From Sipunculus nudus (lineage: Eukaryota > Annelida > Sipuncula > Golfingiida > Sipunculidae): 64,000 bases of DNA. Below, piece by piece: positions 1 through 12,179 of this stretch; positions within the stretch are counted from its first letter, which is position 1; each line of letters starts with the position of its first letter. A program made the position numbers and the translations under genes. The stretch covers positions 26,598,008 to 26,662,007 of the forward strand of contig CM049313.1 in assembly GCA_026874595.1 (NCBI GenBank), given 5' to 3'. The notes beneath the pieces were generated by a model, which saw only the letters and a program-made list of their open reading frames with translations, had not been told where the DNA came from and did no database searches.

Positions 1-2665
1 AAAAATGCTCTTCTGTTGCATGTACAATCATTTTAGGACCACAAGCAACATCACATTTATTTGGAACTAAGAAAAAGGAAACTATTCATGCAGGACAGAG
101 TTATTAATAATAATGTCAAATGGCTGTAGTATAAGGGTATAAATTTTTAAGTGCAACATTAAAAGAAAGAAAAACTGTTTGCCAGGATTTCCTAGTTTTC
201 TGTCATAGGCAAATTCAGCTGAGCGTAGTGACCCTTTGGTCCCTTGATTGATAATAGAAGAATTCAAACATTAGTCCTATATCATCAGGTGAACTTCTAC
301 CAGTAAGGAATAATGACCCACAGTGGCCTACCATAAAAGTACATTAATTAAACATCTAAAGCAGGACCTGTTTAACTTGTGAAGAATGTATTTCATGTCC
401 ACATCATTTTCATATGCTTTATAACCAAGATAGGTTTTAAGTGTAAGACTGAGTAATGATCAGTTTATTGCCAAATGATCAGGTATTAGAACTGCCCTGT
501 TCTTCACAGGTACATCTCCTTAATATGTTTGTTAATAATGTACCGTAATGTCTACTTGAATTCGTACAGGAAAAAATTATTATTCTTCTCAATGTGTAAA
601 TTATTATATGTAAAATTAGAATATTGCAGGAGAGAAGATCGTTTGACACCTGAGAACCGGCGATGGGCAATAATAGATGATGTACGGCAACTCCCCATGT
701 TAATTATTATTTAACACTTGTTCGGGAATATATGTGAGCGCTGCTGGTGACGAAAAAGATATCCAGTTTATCCCGTAACTAGCATTTTATAAACCGGTGT
801 TATATATATACTGTTATTATATTTATATATAATATACAGGGTTTTAGCCGCGCCTGTCGGGGGTAACCGGGACGGCCTGTACTGCCGGCCGTAACAGACT
901 TAACATTTGTAACCAGCACAAAAGATCATAAAGATCGTAAAAAATCCAGCTACCGGCAATAGAACTTCAGTAATTCATTACCCCAAACTGTTAAATTTGT
1001 ACCTCATTAGTATGTTAACAAATTTATTTGATCACGGCTGTGGTACAAACAAAATTGACAGAAGTCACTGATCACCTAAATATTACACATCAAATAAATT
1101 ATTGGTAAACAAACAAGCAACGAAGTGATTCACAGTTTGGACATGAAAGGAAAACATCATTAGCCAGGGGTCTCTCACGGCCTACAGCGGTGCGTAGCAT
1201 CTTTAGTGGTAAGAAAATGGGCTATTGTTTTGTAAAACTTCATGGCAACATTAAATTCATTTACAAACATTATTTGTATGGATTGCAGAATACGCCCTAT
1301 TAAAATGTTAATGGTGATTTTCTTAGGGCGTTAATGAAATTTATTCAGGCTTGCCACCTGGCGGCAAGTGAACTTATTACAGCCGTGAATATGTAATCTC
1401 AGCAGATTTATTTATATATTTCAATGAATTCTTTATTTTATCCGTTTGGTAATTTCAGTGGAAAGAAATAAATGAAAAAAAAATATATGTTTATCATATT
1501 TTTAAACTGGGACGGGGGAGTAACATAAAAGGGGGAAAAAATTGGTACGTTTGAACCAGGGGCAGATAGTTCACACTAAAGCAGTTCACGCACCTTTAAC
1601 CAAATGGCCACTGTAACCAACGAATTACGCGGAAGTTTTTATTTGGGAGATTCTAATAAGATTTGTACAGCGGGAAAAAAAAATAAATTATTTCACGGAC
1701 ATAACGGGGATTTATCAAATTAAAACCCTTGAAGACAGCGGTATATCCTTTGTAGCTGCGGTTCAAAGCACTCTGACGATCTCCATTAAACCTTTGATGT
1801 CTTGTAGCACCAGGTCATGCCTGTGATCAGCGGTCCGTGCAAGGTTTGTCCCAAGTGGATTACTAGTATATGATCATCAGCTAATGTGATTTTTGTCCCA
1901 CTTACAAATCCTTCTTATTATATTATTAAGTAAACAAAATATTATCCATTAGGACCTCGAGTTCTATTGTTCAAATCACATTCATGCTGTAACAAGTCTG
2001 AAGCAAAGATGGCCCATCGGTATCAGTTAAGCGACAGTTTTTCCTATTTACATACATGAAGTCATAAATCTGATAAAATTGTACCGATAAATTATCATGT
2101 TACTTCCTCGCACTAAGACATAAAGATGTGTTGTTATCAGGTGAACAGCTTAGACATTTGATTCATCTCTGCATGCAAAGCCGTTTTAATCATAGCTACA
2201 ATTACTGTTCATTTGGACCGCTGGTGGTCACCGGCAATAGCGAATATCGGCACAGTATGTTGGTGTACGAATTCATATATGTAATATAGAAAAATATGAT
2301 TCAGGAAATTTATAGTGTGCGAACTAATGAAGGATACGAACTGATGTAGACATTACGGTAGTGTCCAGCTAACTGGTAACAAAGTGTGTAAATGTCTTGT
2401 GCTTTGGGCTTTTAGCTTAGTTATTGTGTGAAATATTCAGTTTTATAAGAAAAATTTTGGCCTTGAGAAATAAGAAAACAAACTGTTTATTAATAGTAAA
2501 GAACATAAGTATAGTATAGTGACATTAGTTTAGTTGTCTCTGTCAGCAGGCCAATGCTGATACTGAGAGATTGATACTGAGAGAGATGAGAATGTAATAC
2601 CTAACTTTGTGCAAGTACACAACTCCCATAGAAATTGTCCTTGGTATATTCTTTGGTTATTACAG
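1..2665. other. Intron or upstream sequence with repeat remnants
   Basis: No convincing exon seen. A family-A element 3' end lies at about 215-246 (TCAGCTGAGC, then GTGACC and CCCTTG before T-containing sequence). The stretch near 632-690 (gatcgtttgacacc...) resembles 41045-41090 inside the TA-flanked transposon at 40709-42491, so part of this interval may be a decayed relative. The rest is AT-rich and not recognised. The last 15 bases before 2666 form a T-rich tract ending in the acceptor TACAG. Confidence 0.5.
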
Positions 2666-2765
2666 TGATGGAAGGCCCATTGGACAGTTATACGTGATAC
2701 TATGTCTAGAAGATTGGGGCCCAGCTGCATCACAAAACATTATTGTGAGTGGAGAGAGTACTCAG
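2666..2765 (+). CDS. CEP120: CEP120 exon: end of last C2-like domain
   Basis: The acceptor is T-rich sequence ending TTACAG, and the donor is CAG/GTAAGA. The exon is 100 nt: one base completing a codon, then 33 codons to phase 0. The peptide contains IGQLYVILCLEDWGPAASQN, which fits the last beta strands of the CEP120 third C2-like domain; human CEP120 has a LEDYG motif at the matching place, just before the linker. The donor is the first unit of the minisatellite that follows. No other frame stays open across the exon. The call rests on the short LED.G motif, the splice sites and the position upstream of the coiled-coil exons. Confidence 0.75.
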
Positions 2766-3462
2766 GTAAGATGACTGTGAGGAGTGTGTGATATTCAGGT
2801 AAGATGACTCTGTGTGAGGAGTGTGTGAGTATTCAGGTAAGATGACTCTGTTTGAGGACTGTGTGAGTAATCAGGTAAGATGACCCTGTGTGAGGACTGC
2901 GAGTATTCAGGTAAGATGACTCTGTGTGAGGACTGTGTGAGTACTCAGGTAAGATGACTCTGTGTGAGGACTGTGTGAGTAATCAGGTAAGATGACCCTG
3001 TGTGAGGACTGTGCGAGTATTCAGGTAAGATGACTCTGTGTGAGGACTGTGTGAGTACTCAGGTAAGATAACTCTGTGCGAGGACTGTGTGAGTAATCAG
3101 GTAAGATGACTGTGTGAGGAGTGTGTGAGTATTCAGGTAAGATGACTGTGGGGAGTGTGTGAGTAATCCGGTAAGATGACTCTGTGTGAGGACTGTGTGA
3201 GTATTCAGATAAGATGACTCTGTGTGAGACGTGTAAGTACTCATGTAAGATGACTCTGTTTGAGGAGTGTGTGAGTAATCAGGTAAGATGACTGTGTGAG
3301 GGGTGTGTGAGTATTCAGGTAAGATGACTGTGTGAGGAGTGTGAAAGTACTCATGTGTGAGGAGTGTGATTACTTATCTATGAGAAGTGTTTGAGAACTC
3401 AGGAAAAATAACTCCATGTGAGGAGTGAAAGTACTCATCAGGGAGGAGTGTGCGAGTACTCA
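2757..3462 (+). repeat. Minisatellite built on a splice donor
   Basis: About 18 imperfect copies of a roughly 38-40 bp unit, most containing TCAGGTAAGATGAC followed by GTGTGAGGA and GTGTGAGTA. The first unit overlaps the 3' end of the preceding exon (AGTACTCAG) and its donor (GTAAGATGAC), so the array seems to have grown by tandem duplication of an exon-intron junction. Many copies keep a perfect CAG/GTAAGA donor consensus. Later copies near 3340-3462 lose it. Confidence 0.9.
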
Positions 3463-3496
3463 TTGTATATACCATTTGTTCACAAAAATAATTTTT

Positions 3497-3835
3497 AGCT
3501 CAGCTGCCTTTAAGTCATCTGAGCTTTAGTCATGGTACATTGTCAGTCATCATTCCGTCTGTCTGTCCATCCGTCCGTCAATCCATCCATTAGACTGTCT
3601 CATTTTGAAACTGTTAGACCTACAAATCCAAAATTTGGCATACAGTTAGATGTTCCCTAAATCTCCTGTCATACTTAAAAATGAGTTATTAAGGAAAACC
3701 TCAAATTTCCATTAAAACTTAGTATCACACTTCAGGACTGCCTTATATCAAAACAACTCATCTGTTTTTCCTCATATTTATCATAAATATTCATCTATAT
3801 AGTTCCTATGTACATGCTAGAAATTAAGTATAATT
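3497..3835 (+). mobile_element. Family A element, 5' fragment
   Basis: Starts after a T run with AGCTCAGCTG, followed by a diverged partner arm AGTCATCTGAGCT, then a GTCT/GTCC-rich microsatellite and a core (acctacaaatccaaaatttggc). It is cut off by the start of another family-A copy. Non-coding. Family A is a Helentron-associated-element-like repeat; see the complete copies at 33167-34825 and 49586-50443. Confidence 0.7.
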
Positions 3836-4515
3836 AGCTCAGCTGACTATAAGTCATCTGAACTATAGTTGTAGTCCATTGTCCGTCGTCCGTCCATCTG
3901 TCTGTTCGTCCGTCCGTCCGGATGTCTGTCCGTAAGACTGGCACATTTCGACACCATTGGACCTACAAATCTGAAATTCGGCATACAGTTAGATATCCCC
4001 AAAATCTCCTGCCAAGCCAAAAACTGGGTCTTTGCGACTTCGTTCCTTTGAGAAATTAAGGAAAAACCTCAATTTTTTATTAAAAACCTATTTTCACTCT
4101 TCAGGACTGCCTAATATCAAAACCAGTCATCTGTTTTTCCTCATATTTACCATAAATACTCCTCTATATAGTTCCTTTGTACATGCCAGAAATTATGTCT
4201 GTATTATATAATTTAAAAAAGTTATGGGCCCAAACATAATGCAATTTGTAAAAAATCAGGAAAGATATTTGATCACTTAACACAAAACATGTTAAAGCTA
4301 TGGACTTTTTTTTCCAGTAATATAACTTTAATTATTCAAAATTAAATTGTTTACCCAAAATTAGATCAAAATCTTTTAAATTTTTTTAAAATATTAACAA
4401 AAATAAAAAATTGGTACCTTAAATTTTGCCCAACTTTGACCATGGCACATTTTTTTCCTGTAAGTACTGTGGATTTAATTTTCACAGCATGTACACATAA
4501 GGATTTAATTTTTTT

Positions 4516-6058
4516 ATTATGCCCCCGCCACAAAGTTTCTTCCCGATTGACCTACTTTTGGGCGTTTTACGGCTCCTAAACTTAGAAAATTTCATGAAAA
4601 ATAGAAATTTTCATGACAAATACACATGTACGGACTTTTTTTCGCAATGCCTGTAGATATTGGCCTGATTTTTGGTGTGTGGGCAGATAATGACAGTTAC
4701 AGATGGAGTTCCTGTTTCGTCCCGGTTGACCTACTTTTGAGTGTTTTACGGCTCCTAAACTTAGAAAATTTCATGAAAAATAGAAATTTTCATGACAAAT
4801 ACACTTGTACGGACTTTTTTTCGCAATGCCTGCAGATATTGGCCTGATTTTTGGTGTGTGGACAGATAATGACCAGTTTCAGATTGAGTTCGCTTTTCGT
4901 CCCGGTTGACCTACTTTTGACTGTTTTACGGCTCCTAAACTTAGAAAAATTCATGAGAAATAGAAATTTTCATGACAAATACACATGTACAGCTGTTTTT
5001 AGCCCTCAGCTCATAGGCTGATGGGCTATTGTCGTCACCCAAAGTGTCCGTCTGTCCATCTGTCTGTCCGGTGTATGTCCGTCCGTCCGTTCTGCGTCTG
5101 TTAACTTTTACCTTGTGAGCGGGATATCTCTAAAAGGATTCACCGTTGGAATTTTATTTCATCAGTCAAGATGTATATCGATAAAATCTCGGTCAAGTTA
5201 GAAGATGGGTGACCTTGACCCATTTTTCTACATTTTAGAGCTGATTATAGAAAAACACTCAGAAGTTTATATCTCAGGAACCATTGTGTGGATTTTCACA
5301 AAACTTACTATGATCATTGGGACTGATGGTCTGTATGTGCTGCACAATTTTGGTGGCGCCACCTGCAATTTCTGTTTTTTTAATGAAATTTTATCGGATT
5401 TTTTCAATTTTGGCCTTTTGTGCAGGATATCTCCAAAGGTATTCAACACAGGAACTTCATTTCTTCAGTGTTATTGCATTATATTTACAAAATCTTGGTC
5501 AAGTTCAAAGATGGGTGATCTTGACCTACTTTTCAAGCTCACAGAGCTTAGTATAGAAAAAAAACTTAGGAGCTTATTTCTCAGGAAGCATTTGATGGAT
5601 TGTTATGAAACATGGTATATACCTCTCCAATTTAAATTTATAAATGATTATCAACTTTTGCTAATATTCTAGTTTCGCAATGCAATGCTTACAGATACTG
5701 GCCTAATGTTTGGTCTGTGGGCGCATAATGACCACTTACAGATCGAGTTTGCGTTTCGTCCCAGTTCACCTATTTTTCACCATATGACAGATCCTGAACA
5801 TAGAAAATTTCATGAAAGACAGAAATTTTCATGAAAAATGCACATATATGGACTTTTTTTCACAATGCCTGCAGATACTGGCCTGATTTTTGGTGTGTTG
5901 CTTGATAATGACCCTTTACAGATCAAGTTTGCATTTTGCCCTTGTTGACCTACTTTTGACCTTACAACACTTCCTGAACTTAAAAAATTTTACAAAATTT
6001 AACAAATGTTTCTAATTTGCCCCAGGCGGGGGCATTCGTGTCGTTCCGACACATCTAG
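4516..6058 (+). mobile_element. Family D element (subterminal repeats, 3' hairpin, CTAG end)
   Basis: A perfect 11-bp subterminal inverted repeat, ATGCCCCCGCC at 4519-4529 and GGCGGGGGCAT at 6025-6035, is followed at the 3' side by a hairpin (GTGTCG, TTC, CGACAC; 6038-6052) and ATCTAG before TT. The core has about four units of roughly 180 bp, each with GACCTACTTTTG and TTTTCATGA. Family F is inserted at 5001-5672. The layout fits a non-autonomous Helentron/Helitron2-type element. Class assignment is inference, since no Rep/helicase is present. The exact 5' end within the T-rich run is uncertain. Confidence 0.7.
5001..5672 (+). mobile_element. Family F element nested in family D
   Basis: Starts at a hairpin (AGCCCTCAGC, TCATAG, GCTGATGGGCT), then a GTCC/GTCT microsatellite and a core with a GGTGGCGCCACC palindrome, and ends CTAG before TTT. 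Flanking D sequence is restored exactly when it is removed: the unit 'gtac...ctttttttcgcaatgc' at 4807-4827 continues across the site. So the insertion went into a T run, without an evident target duplication. A 155-residue open frame inside is treated as chance: it covers microsatellite-adjacent core without any motif. Confidence 0.75.
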
Positions 6059-7504
6059 TTAAAAACATATTTTCACACTTCAGGACTGCCTAATATCAAA
6101 ATCACTCATCTGTTTTCCTTCATATTTCCCATAAATATTTCTCTATATAGTTCCTATATACATGCCAGAAAAAAGGTCTGTATTATATAATTTTAAAAAG
6201 TTATGGGCTCAAACATAATGCATTTTGTAAAAAATCAGAAAAGATATTTGATCGCTTAACACAAAACTTGTTACAGCTAAGGACTTTTTTCCAGTAATAT
6301 AACTTAAATTAATCAAAATTAAATTGTATACCCAAATTTAGATCAAAATCTTTTAAAATTTTTAAAATATTAGCAAAAACTAAAAATTGGTACCTTAAAT
6401 TTTGCCCGACTTTGGCCAAGGCACATTTTTTTCCTGTAAGTATTGTGGATTTAATTTTCACAGCATGTGCACATAAGGATTTAATCTGTTAAAATCTGAA
6501 ATGAAATTTGAAAATAAAAGCTGCAAAATTAGGCTAGTAATTGAATTTATTTTGGAGGCTCTTGTTGTATTCCCTTACATTGTCAAGCAGTCCACTTTGG
6601 TTACTGTAGGTTATTCAGTGCAGCTCTTTCCACTGAGTTCAGCTTGATCAGGCTGTCTGCAGTTAATACCATACCACAGGGAGCCTTTTTCTCTGGCAAC
6701 CCCCTTAAAAAATCTTAAAATTAACATATTTTTCAGCAACGAGCAGTAACAATGGAGACCCCTCCCCCCATTCACCCCTTCAATACACAGGACTAATAAA
6801 CAAGATGAATCTTATAATTTTAATGTTAAATAAATTCTTTTTGATGAGACTTGGACAATTTTGCCTGTTTTAAAGAAAAAAAATTCAGGAATTTAATCCT
6901 AATATTCAAATGTGATAAAATATAAGGATCTAATGTAAGTGCTTACTGACAAGATTTAAGAAGATATAAATACTTTGTAGCATTTCATTCATATCTCTTA
7001 AAGTTGGCAGGGCCTAGGTGTGAATAACACTGTTAACTTAGTATTAAAATTAGGAATATTGGTCAAACTTTGTGGGATTAATTTTTAACTCATATGGCCG
7101 TATATTTATCTTTTGAAAACTTAATTACCTGCACACATTATTTGTTTATGAAATGTTACTTTTATATAACACTTACCGTAGGCGTATTTGTTCCCATGGT
7201 GCATCACTAAATGGTTTAGCTCATGTCCATTATTCTATAATTTACAGAGTTTCATTTTAGCTGGGCCATTTTCTCATAGCTTTTCTAATGATAATATACA
7301 TGAAAAACCAAAAGAAATAAAAATATTTTGCAGTTACTAATATTTTTCCAAAATTCAGCTGAGTGATGTGACCCATGGGTCCCTTGTTTTTATAAGTTAT
7401 TGGCCCCAACATGATGGACTTTGTAAAAAATTCAAGAAAAATATTTACTCACTTAACATGAACAATTTTGAAACTTGAGACTTTTTCACAAATATATAAT
7501 TTTT

Positions 7505-9062
7505 AGCTCAGCTGACTATAAGTCATCTGAGCTATAGTCGTGGTCCATTGTCCGTCGTCCGTCCGTCTGTCCGTCCGTCCGTCCGTCCGTAGATGTGGCA
7601 CGTTTTGAAACCGTAAGACCTAGGAATCCAAAATTCAGCATAATGTTAGATGTCCCCAAGATCTCCTACCAAGCCAAAAACTGGGTCTTTGCGACTTCAT
7701 TCCTTTGAGAAATTAAGGAAAAACCTCAATTTTTTATTAAAAACCTATTTTCACACTTTAGGACTGCCTAATATCAAAACCACTCATCTGTTTTTCCTCA
7801 TATTTCCTATAAATAATCCTCTATATAATTCCTATGTACATGCCAGAAATTAGGTCTGTATTATTTAATTTAAAAAAGTTATGAGCCCAAACATAATGCA
7901 TTTTTTAAATAATCAGGAAAGAAATTTTATCACTTAACACAAAACTTGTTAAAGCTAAGCACTTTTTTTCCAGTAATATTACTTTTATTAATCAAAATTA
8001 AATTGTATACCCAAAATTAGATCAAAATCTTTTAAATTTTTAAAAATATTAGCAAAAATAAAAAATTGGTACCTTAAATTTTGCCCAACTTTGACCATGG
8101 CACGTTTTTTTGCTGTAACTGCTGTGGATTTAATTTTCACAGCATGTTTTTGTTAGCATTTCAACTGTTAACACCAAAAATTTGAAACCAGTTGATCAAA
8201 AACTGTAGATTTTATTCAAGTTTTCAAGCACCATGTCACATATTGCTAGTGTTATGCAGTTTGCTAGAGCTCAGCTCCCAAGCTTCAGCTCTAAGTTCCT
8301 TAAATTTGGCATACAGTTCGATTTCTCCCATATCCCCTACCATGCAAAGAATTTGGTCACTAGGACTTAATTCCTTCGAGATATCAATGAAAAACTTAAT
8401 TTTTCCATTAAAAACCCAATGTTACACTTTAAGACTGCCTAATATCAAAACCACTGATCTGACTTTGATCATATATAATATACATATTTTTCTATACATT
8501 CACTATGCACATGCCAGAAATGATGTCAGTGTTGTGTATTTTTTTTAAGTTATGGGCCCAAACATAATGCACTTTGTAAAAAATCAAGAAATATATTTAC
8601 TCCCTTAACAAGGGCATTGCTGAAGCTAGAGATCTTTTTTGTCAGGGATGTAACATTATTTAATCAAGATTCAATTGAATACCCAAAATTAGTTCTGAAT
8701 TTTTCAAATTTTATAAGTTATTAGTATAAATATAAAATTAGTACCTTAAATTTTGCCCAACTGTGACCATGGCACTTTTGTTTCCCGTGAGCACTGTTGA
8801 TATAATTTTCATATCATGCACACATAAGGATTTCAGCTTTTTAGTTTAGAAAGCTGAAAGAAATTTGCCAAATATTGTAGCTTTTATTAATGTTTTTTAT
8901 GAGACCCTGTCAGACTTTTGCTCTCTCCAGCCCCTCTTGAGTCACCTGTATGTTGACCTTGTTGACCTTTCATCAAATTATGCACGCTTGAGGGGAGAAT
9001 CCTGGCAGCTGATGGCCAGCCACAGTTGATCCAGGTGTTCAACCCAACTCATCTAGTAGTTT
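7505..9062 (+). mobile_element. Family A element and related tandem core
   Basis: The 5' end after TTTT is AGCTCAGCTGACT, ATA, AGTCATCTGAGCT, then TCCGTCCGTCC repeats. The core resembles 3836-4500. From about 8155 a second, related unit starts (gttagcatttcaactgttaacacc), repeated at 9468. The interval ends near ACTCATCTAG/TAG, which recurs at 63582-63592, so this may be another 3' end of CTAG type. No subterminal partner was found here. Non-coding. Confidence 0.5.
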
Positions 9063-9732
9063 TTAACAACAACATAACAATAAACAATAAATTAATAAAT
9101 TTTTATTGGTTTTTAATAACAAATTAAAGAAAAATAGAAAAGGAATTTGTTAGTTTATAATGACAGGAAATTAACTTGCAGTTACTGATGATATAAGAAT
9201 CTTGTATCGATGGGTAGAATGTCACATATTCCAAATAACACCATGCAGTCACCTATGGCATTTTTCAGTTCATTTTTAATGATAAAGAAGTAAATCATAT
9301 TATTCATTACTAATCATTAAGGATTATATGAAGGAAATTAATGATAGACAAAGATGCAGTTGATAATATTAATCTAGATTCCTACTGTGTCTAGTGTGTA
9401 CATTGATGTGAAATTAGTCCAAAATGAATTTTTTACAGTTATTTTTTATTTTGTTTTTTTTTGTTTTTGTTAGCATTTTATCTGTTAACACTAAAAATTT
9501 GAAACCAGTTGATCAAAAACTGTAGATTTTATTCAAGTTTTCATGCACCATGTAACATATTGTTTACATCAAGCTAGTGTTATGCAGTTTGCAAGAGCTC
9601 AGCTCCCCAGCTTCAGCTCTCAGTTCCTAAAATTTGACATACAATTAGATGTCTCCAAAATCCCCTACCATGCCATGAATTTGGTCACTAGGACTTAATA
9701 CCTTCGAGATATTAATGAAAAAATTCATTTTT
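9063..9732. other. Intron, repeat remnants, no gene
   Basis: AT-rich. 9468-9720 is a partial copy of the unit at 8155-8410 (acaccatgtaacatattg, tcagctcccagcttcagctct). 9385-9420 resembles 13285-13335 (tactgtgtctagtgtgta). Nothing coding is seen. Confidence 0.4.
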
Positions 9733-12179
9733 AGCGAACCTGTGAGCTTATGCGATGGTGTGGCGTCGTCCGTCGTCTGTACGTTAACCCATACTATCTT
9801 GAAAACGGCAAGAATTAGCATCACGAAATCTTATGCATAAAATTAGTCATCTAAAAAACTCTATAGGATTTTGCTTATTTTTTGGCTAACTGCACTTTCT
9901 TAGATTTTATAGGGAAAAAGCTAAAAAAGCTTAAAAAATCTTCTTCTCTGAATCTGTTCAGCCAAATTGTCCAATATTTTACAGAAATGATTCCTGGAAC
10001 AATCTCTCTCAAGTTTGTTCGAATGGTTTAAGTTCAGTGATTTTTGGCCGAGTTACAGGAAGTACGGGGGTCATCAGTGCCTGTATCATACTGACAGCTA
10101 CAAATAACTTCTTCTCTGAAACGAAATGGCCAAATTGTTTAATATCGCACAGAATGATCCTAGGGTAGTGCTTTCTGAAGTTTGTTCAAATGGTCTCAGT
10201 TCAGTGACTTTTGGCTAAGTTATGGGAAGCTGAATTTAGTCATATGCCATAACAGCCCATGTAAGCTAAGTGGCTACAAAAATCTTCTCCTGAAAAACCA
10301 CTGGGCCAAATTCTTAAATCTCACACATTAATTATCCTTAGATGTTGATAATTCAAGTTTGTTCAAATGGTCTCAGTTCAGTGACTTTTGGCTGAGTTAT
10401 GGGAAGCTGAATTTCGTCATATGCCATAACAGCCCATGTAAGCTAAGTGGCTACAAAAATCTTCTTCTCAAAAACCACCGGGCCAAATTCTTAAATCTCA
10501 CACATTAATTATCCTTAGATGTTGATAATTCAAGTTTGTTCAAATGGTCTCAATTCAGTGACTTTTGGCTAAGTTATGGGAAGCTGAATTTAGTCATATG
10601 CCATAACAGCCCATGTTAGCTAAGTGGCTACAAAAATCTTCTTCTCAAAAACCACTGGGCCAAATTCTTAAATCTCATACATTAATTATCCTTAGAAGTT
10701 GATAATTCACGTTTGTTCAAATGGTTTTGGTTCAATGATTTTTGGCTGAGTTAGGGGAAGCTGAACTTTGCCATTTTGCTGTATTTTCCCATATGAGTTA
10801 TAAACCTACAAAACGTTTTTTGACTGATGATATTGAGGCCAGTTTGTTTAATATTTTGCAAGAATAATTCCCTGAATCATTCTTATAATAATTGTCTTTT
10901 ATGGTTCCAAAAAATGAATTTTGGCTGAATTATAAAGATTGAATTGAGTCATTTTACCATATATGTTAGCTGTGTGGAGCTGATACATCTAGCCTAGCAC
11001 CAGTTTATCAGCATCCATTACATCATGGCTCTAGACATTTAGATTTCAGAATATCTATGGAAAATATTGACAAGAATGTTTTTTAAAAGCTTTTAAAAAA
11101 TGTAGATTTATGATATTACATATCATCTGTACACTATTCATAATTTCTCTGGAATAGCAGGAGCTACCATCCCCAAATTTTATGCAATTATCAGTCACAT
11201 ATCAAATGTTGATGGATTCAGCTGATTTTTGCTATCTGCATTTACTTAGATTTTACAGGGGAAAAGCTGAAAAAAACTTCTTCATCTTGTAAAGAGTCCT
11301 GCCAAATTGTTCAATATTTTACAGAAATGATCCCAGAGACGAGCCTTCTCAAGTTTGTTCAAATGGTTTGTGTTGGATAAATTTTAGCAGAGTTACATAA
11401 CAGGCCAAGATTGTGTATGTTTCTTGAATAGGTTGAGAAACTGCCAACTGTTTCAGATTTGGCAACAGATCAAGAGTTCCTTTAGTGCAGCCAGATTTAG
11501 GTCAAGAGTTCAATCAGTGCAGCCAAGCACAAGGCATGTGATCACCTCATGGGCAGCATGTGATCATTTCATGGGTAGCATGTGATCACCTCATGAGTAT
11601 CATGTGGTCACCTCATGTTCATTCAGTGCAGCCAGGTACAGGTCAAAAGTTCACTCAGTCTAGCCAGGTGCAGGTCAAGAGTTCACTCAGTGCAGTAGCC
11701 TAAGCCAGTAATTTGTCACAGTACACTCAGGGCAACAGCCTTTCTCACCTAAGCCTGGTCAGCCCCGTGCATCAGACTCAAGGTAAGTTTGATGTATTTG
11801 CCTGATATTCTGACCTGTCTATGTGTCTTTAATGGCTTTCTCGTTCACAAGATAGGTGTTGCCATCTACAATGACTTTTGCAAAGTGTATGTGCCTGCTT
11901 AATTCTACGGAAGAATTTGATATATCAGCCTGAAATTGGGCATATTTATACATGTCAAATAGCTTTGTCGTATACAAGATTGGTGGTGCCACCTACAATA
12001 ATTTTTGTGTTGTGTGCACCCATGCCAGAATTTCAGCAGTGATGTTTGTGTATTGTTTCTTGTTCAAAATGTTTAGTACTTGCATTGTTCATATATATGA
12101 AAAGTAGTGGTTCAGCATTGAAGCATTATACCTGGTGTATTTCCCAATGCACAGGTTTGCATTAGGCCTGTAGGCCTTG
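9733..12179 (+). mobile_element. Family B element, copy 1
   Basis: The 5' end after T's is AGCGAACCTGTG, followed by AGCTTATGCGATGG and GTCGTCCGTCGT. The 3' end is GCACAGGTTTGCATT, then the hairpin AGGCCTGTAGGCCT and TTG before T. The ends form the subterminal inverted repeat GCGAACCTGTG / CACAGGTTCGC (one mismatch here). The core has three close units of about 180 bp at 10160-10740 (gtttgttcaaatggtctcagttcagtgactttt). Minor tandem units with CATGTGATCACCTCATG lie near 11540-11610. Non-coding. Confidence 0.7.

Larger units (their letters stand above)
3836..7386 (+). mobile_element. Family A element, long copy with nested insertions
   Basis: The 5' end is AGCTCAGCTGACT, ATA, AGTCATCTGA, followed by (GTCC)n. 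The 3' end is TTCAGCTGAG, then a palindromic TGACCCATGGGT and CCCTTG before a T run. Family D (4516-6058) is inserted in the core, and that copy itself holds family F. The core consists of long units (for example 4030-4480 and 6060-6480 are near copies). No protein-coding capacity is seen. Some of the interval may be several merged copies. Confidence 0.6.

Noticed and set aside
2757-3462. CRISPR-like regular repeat
   Set aside because: Units are contiguous tandem repeats without unique spacers, in animal DNA; the array derives from a splice donor.
5205-5672. 155-residue open frame on +
   Set aside because: Lies entirely in the core of the family F repeat, has no recognisable motif and would be interrupted in related copies; treated as chance.
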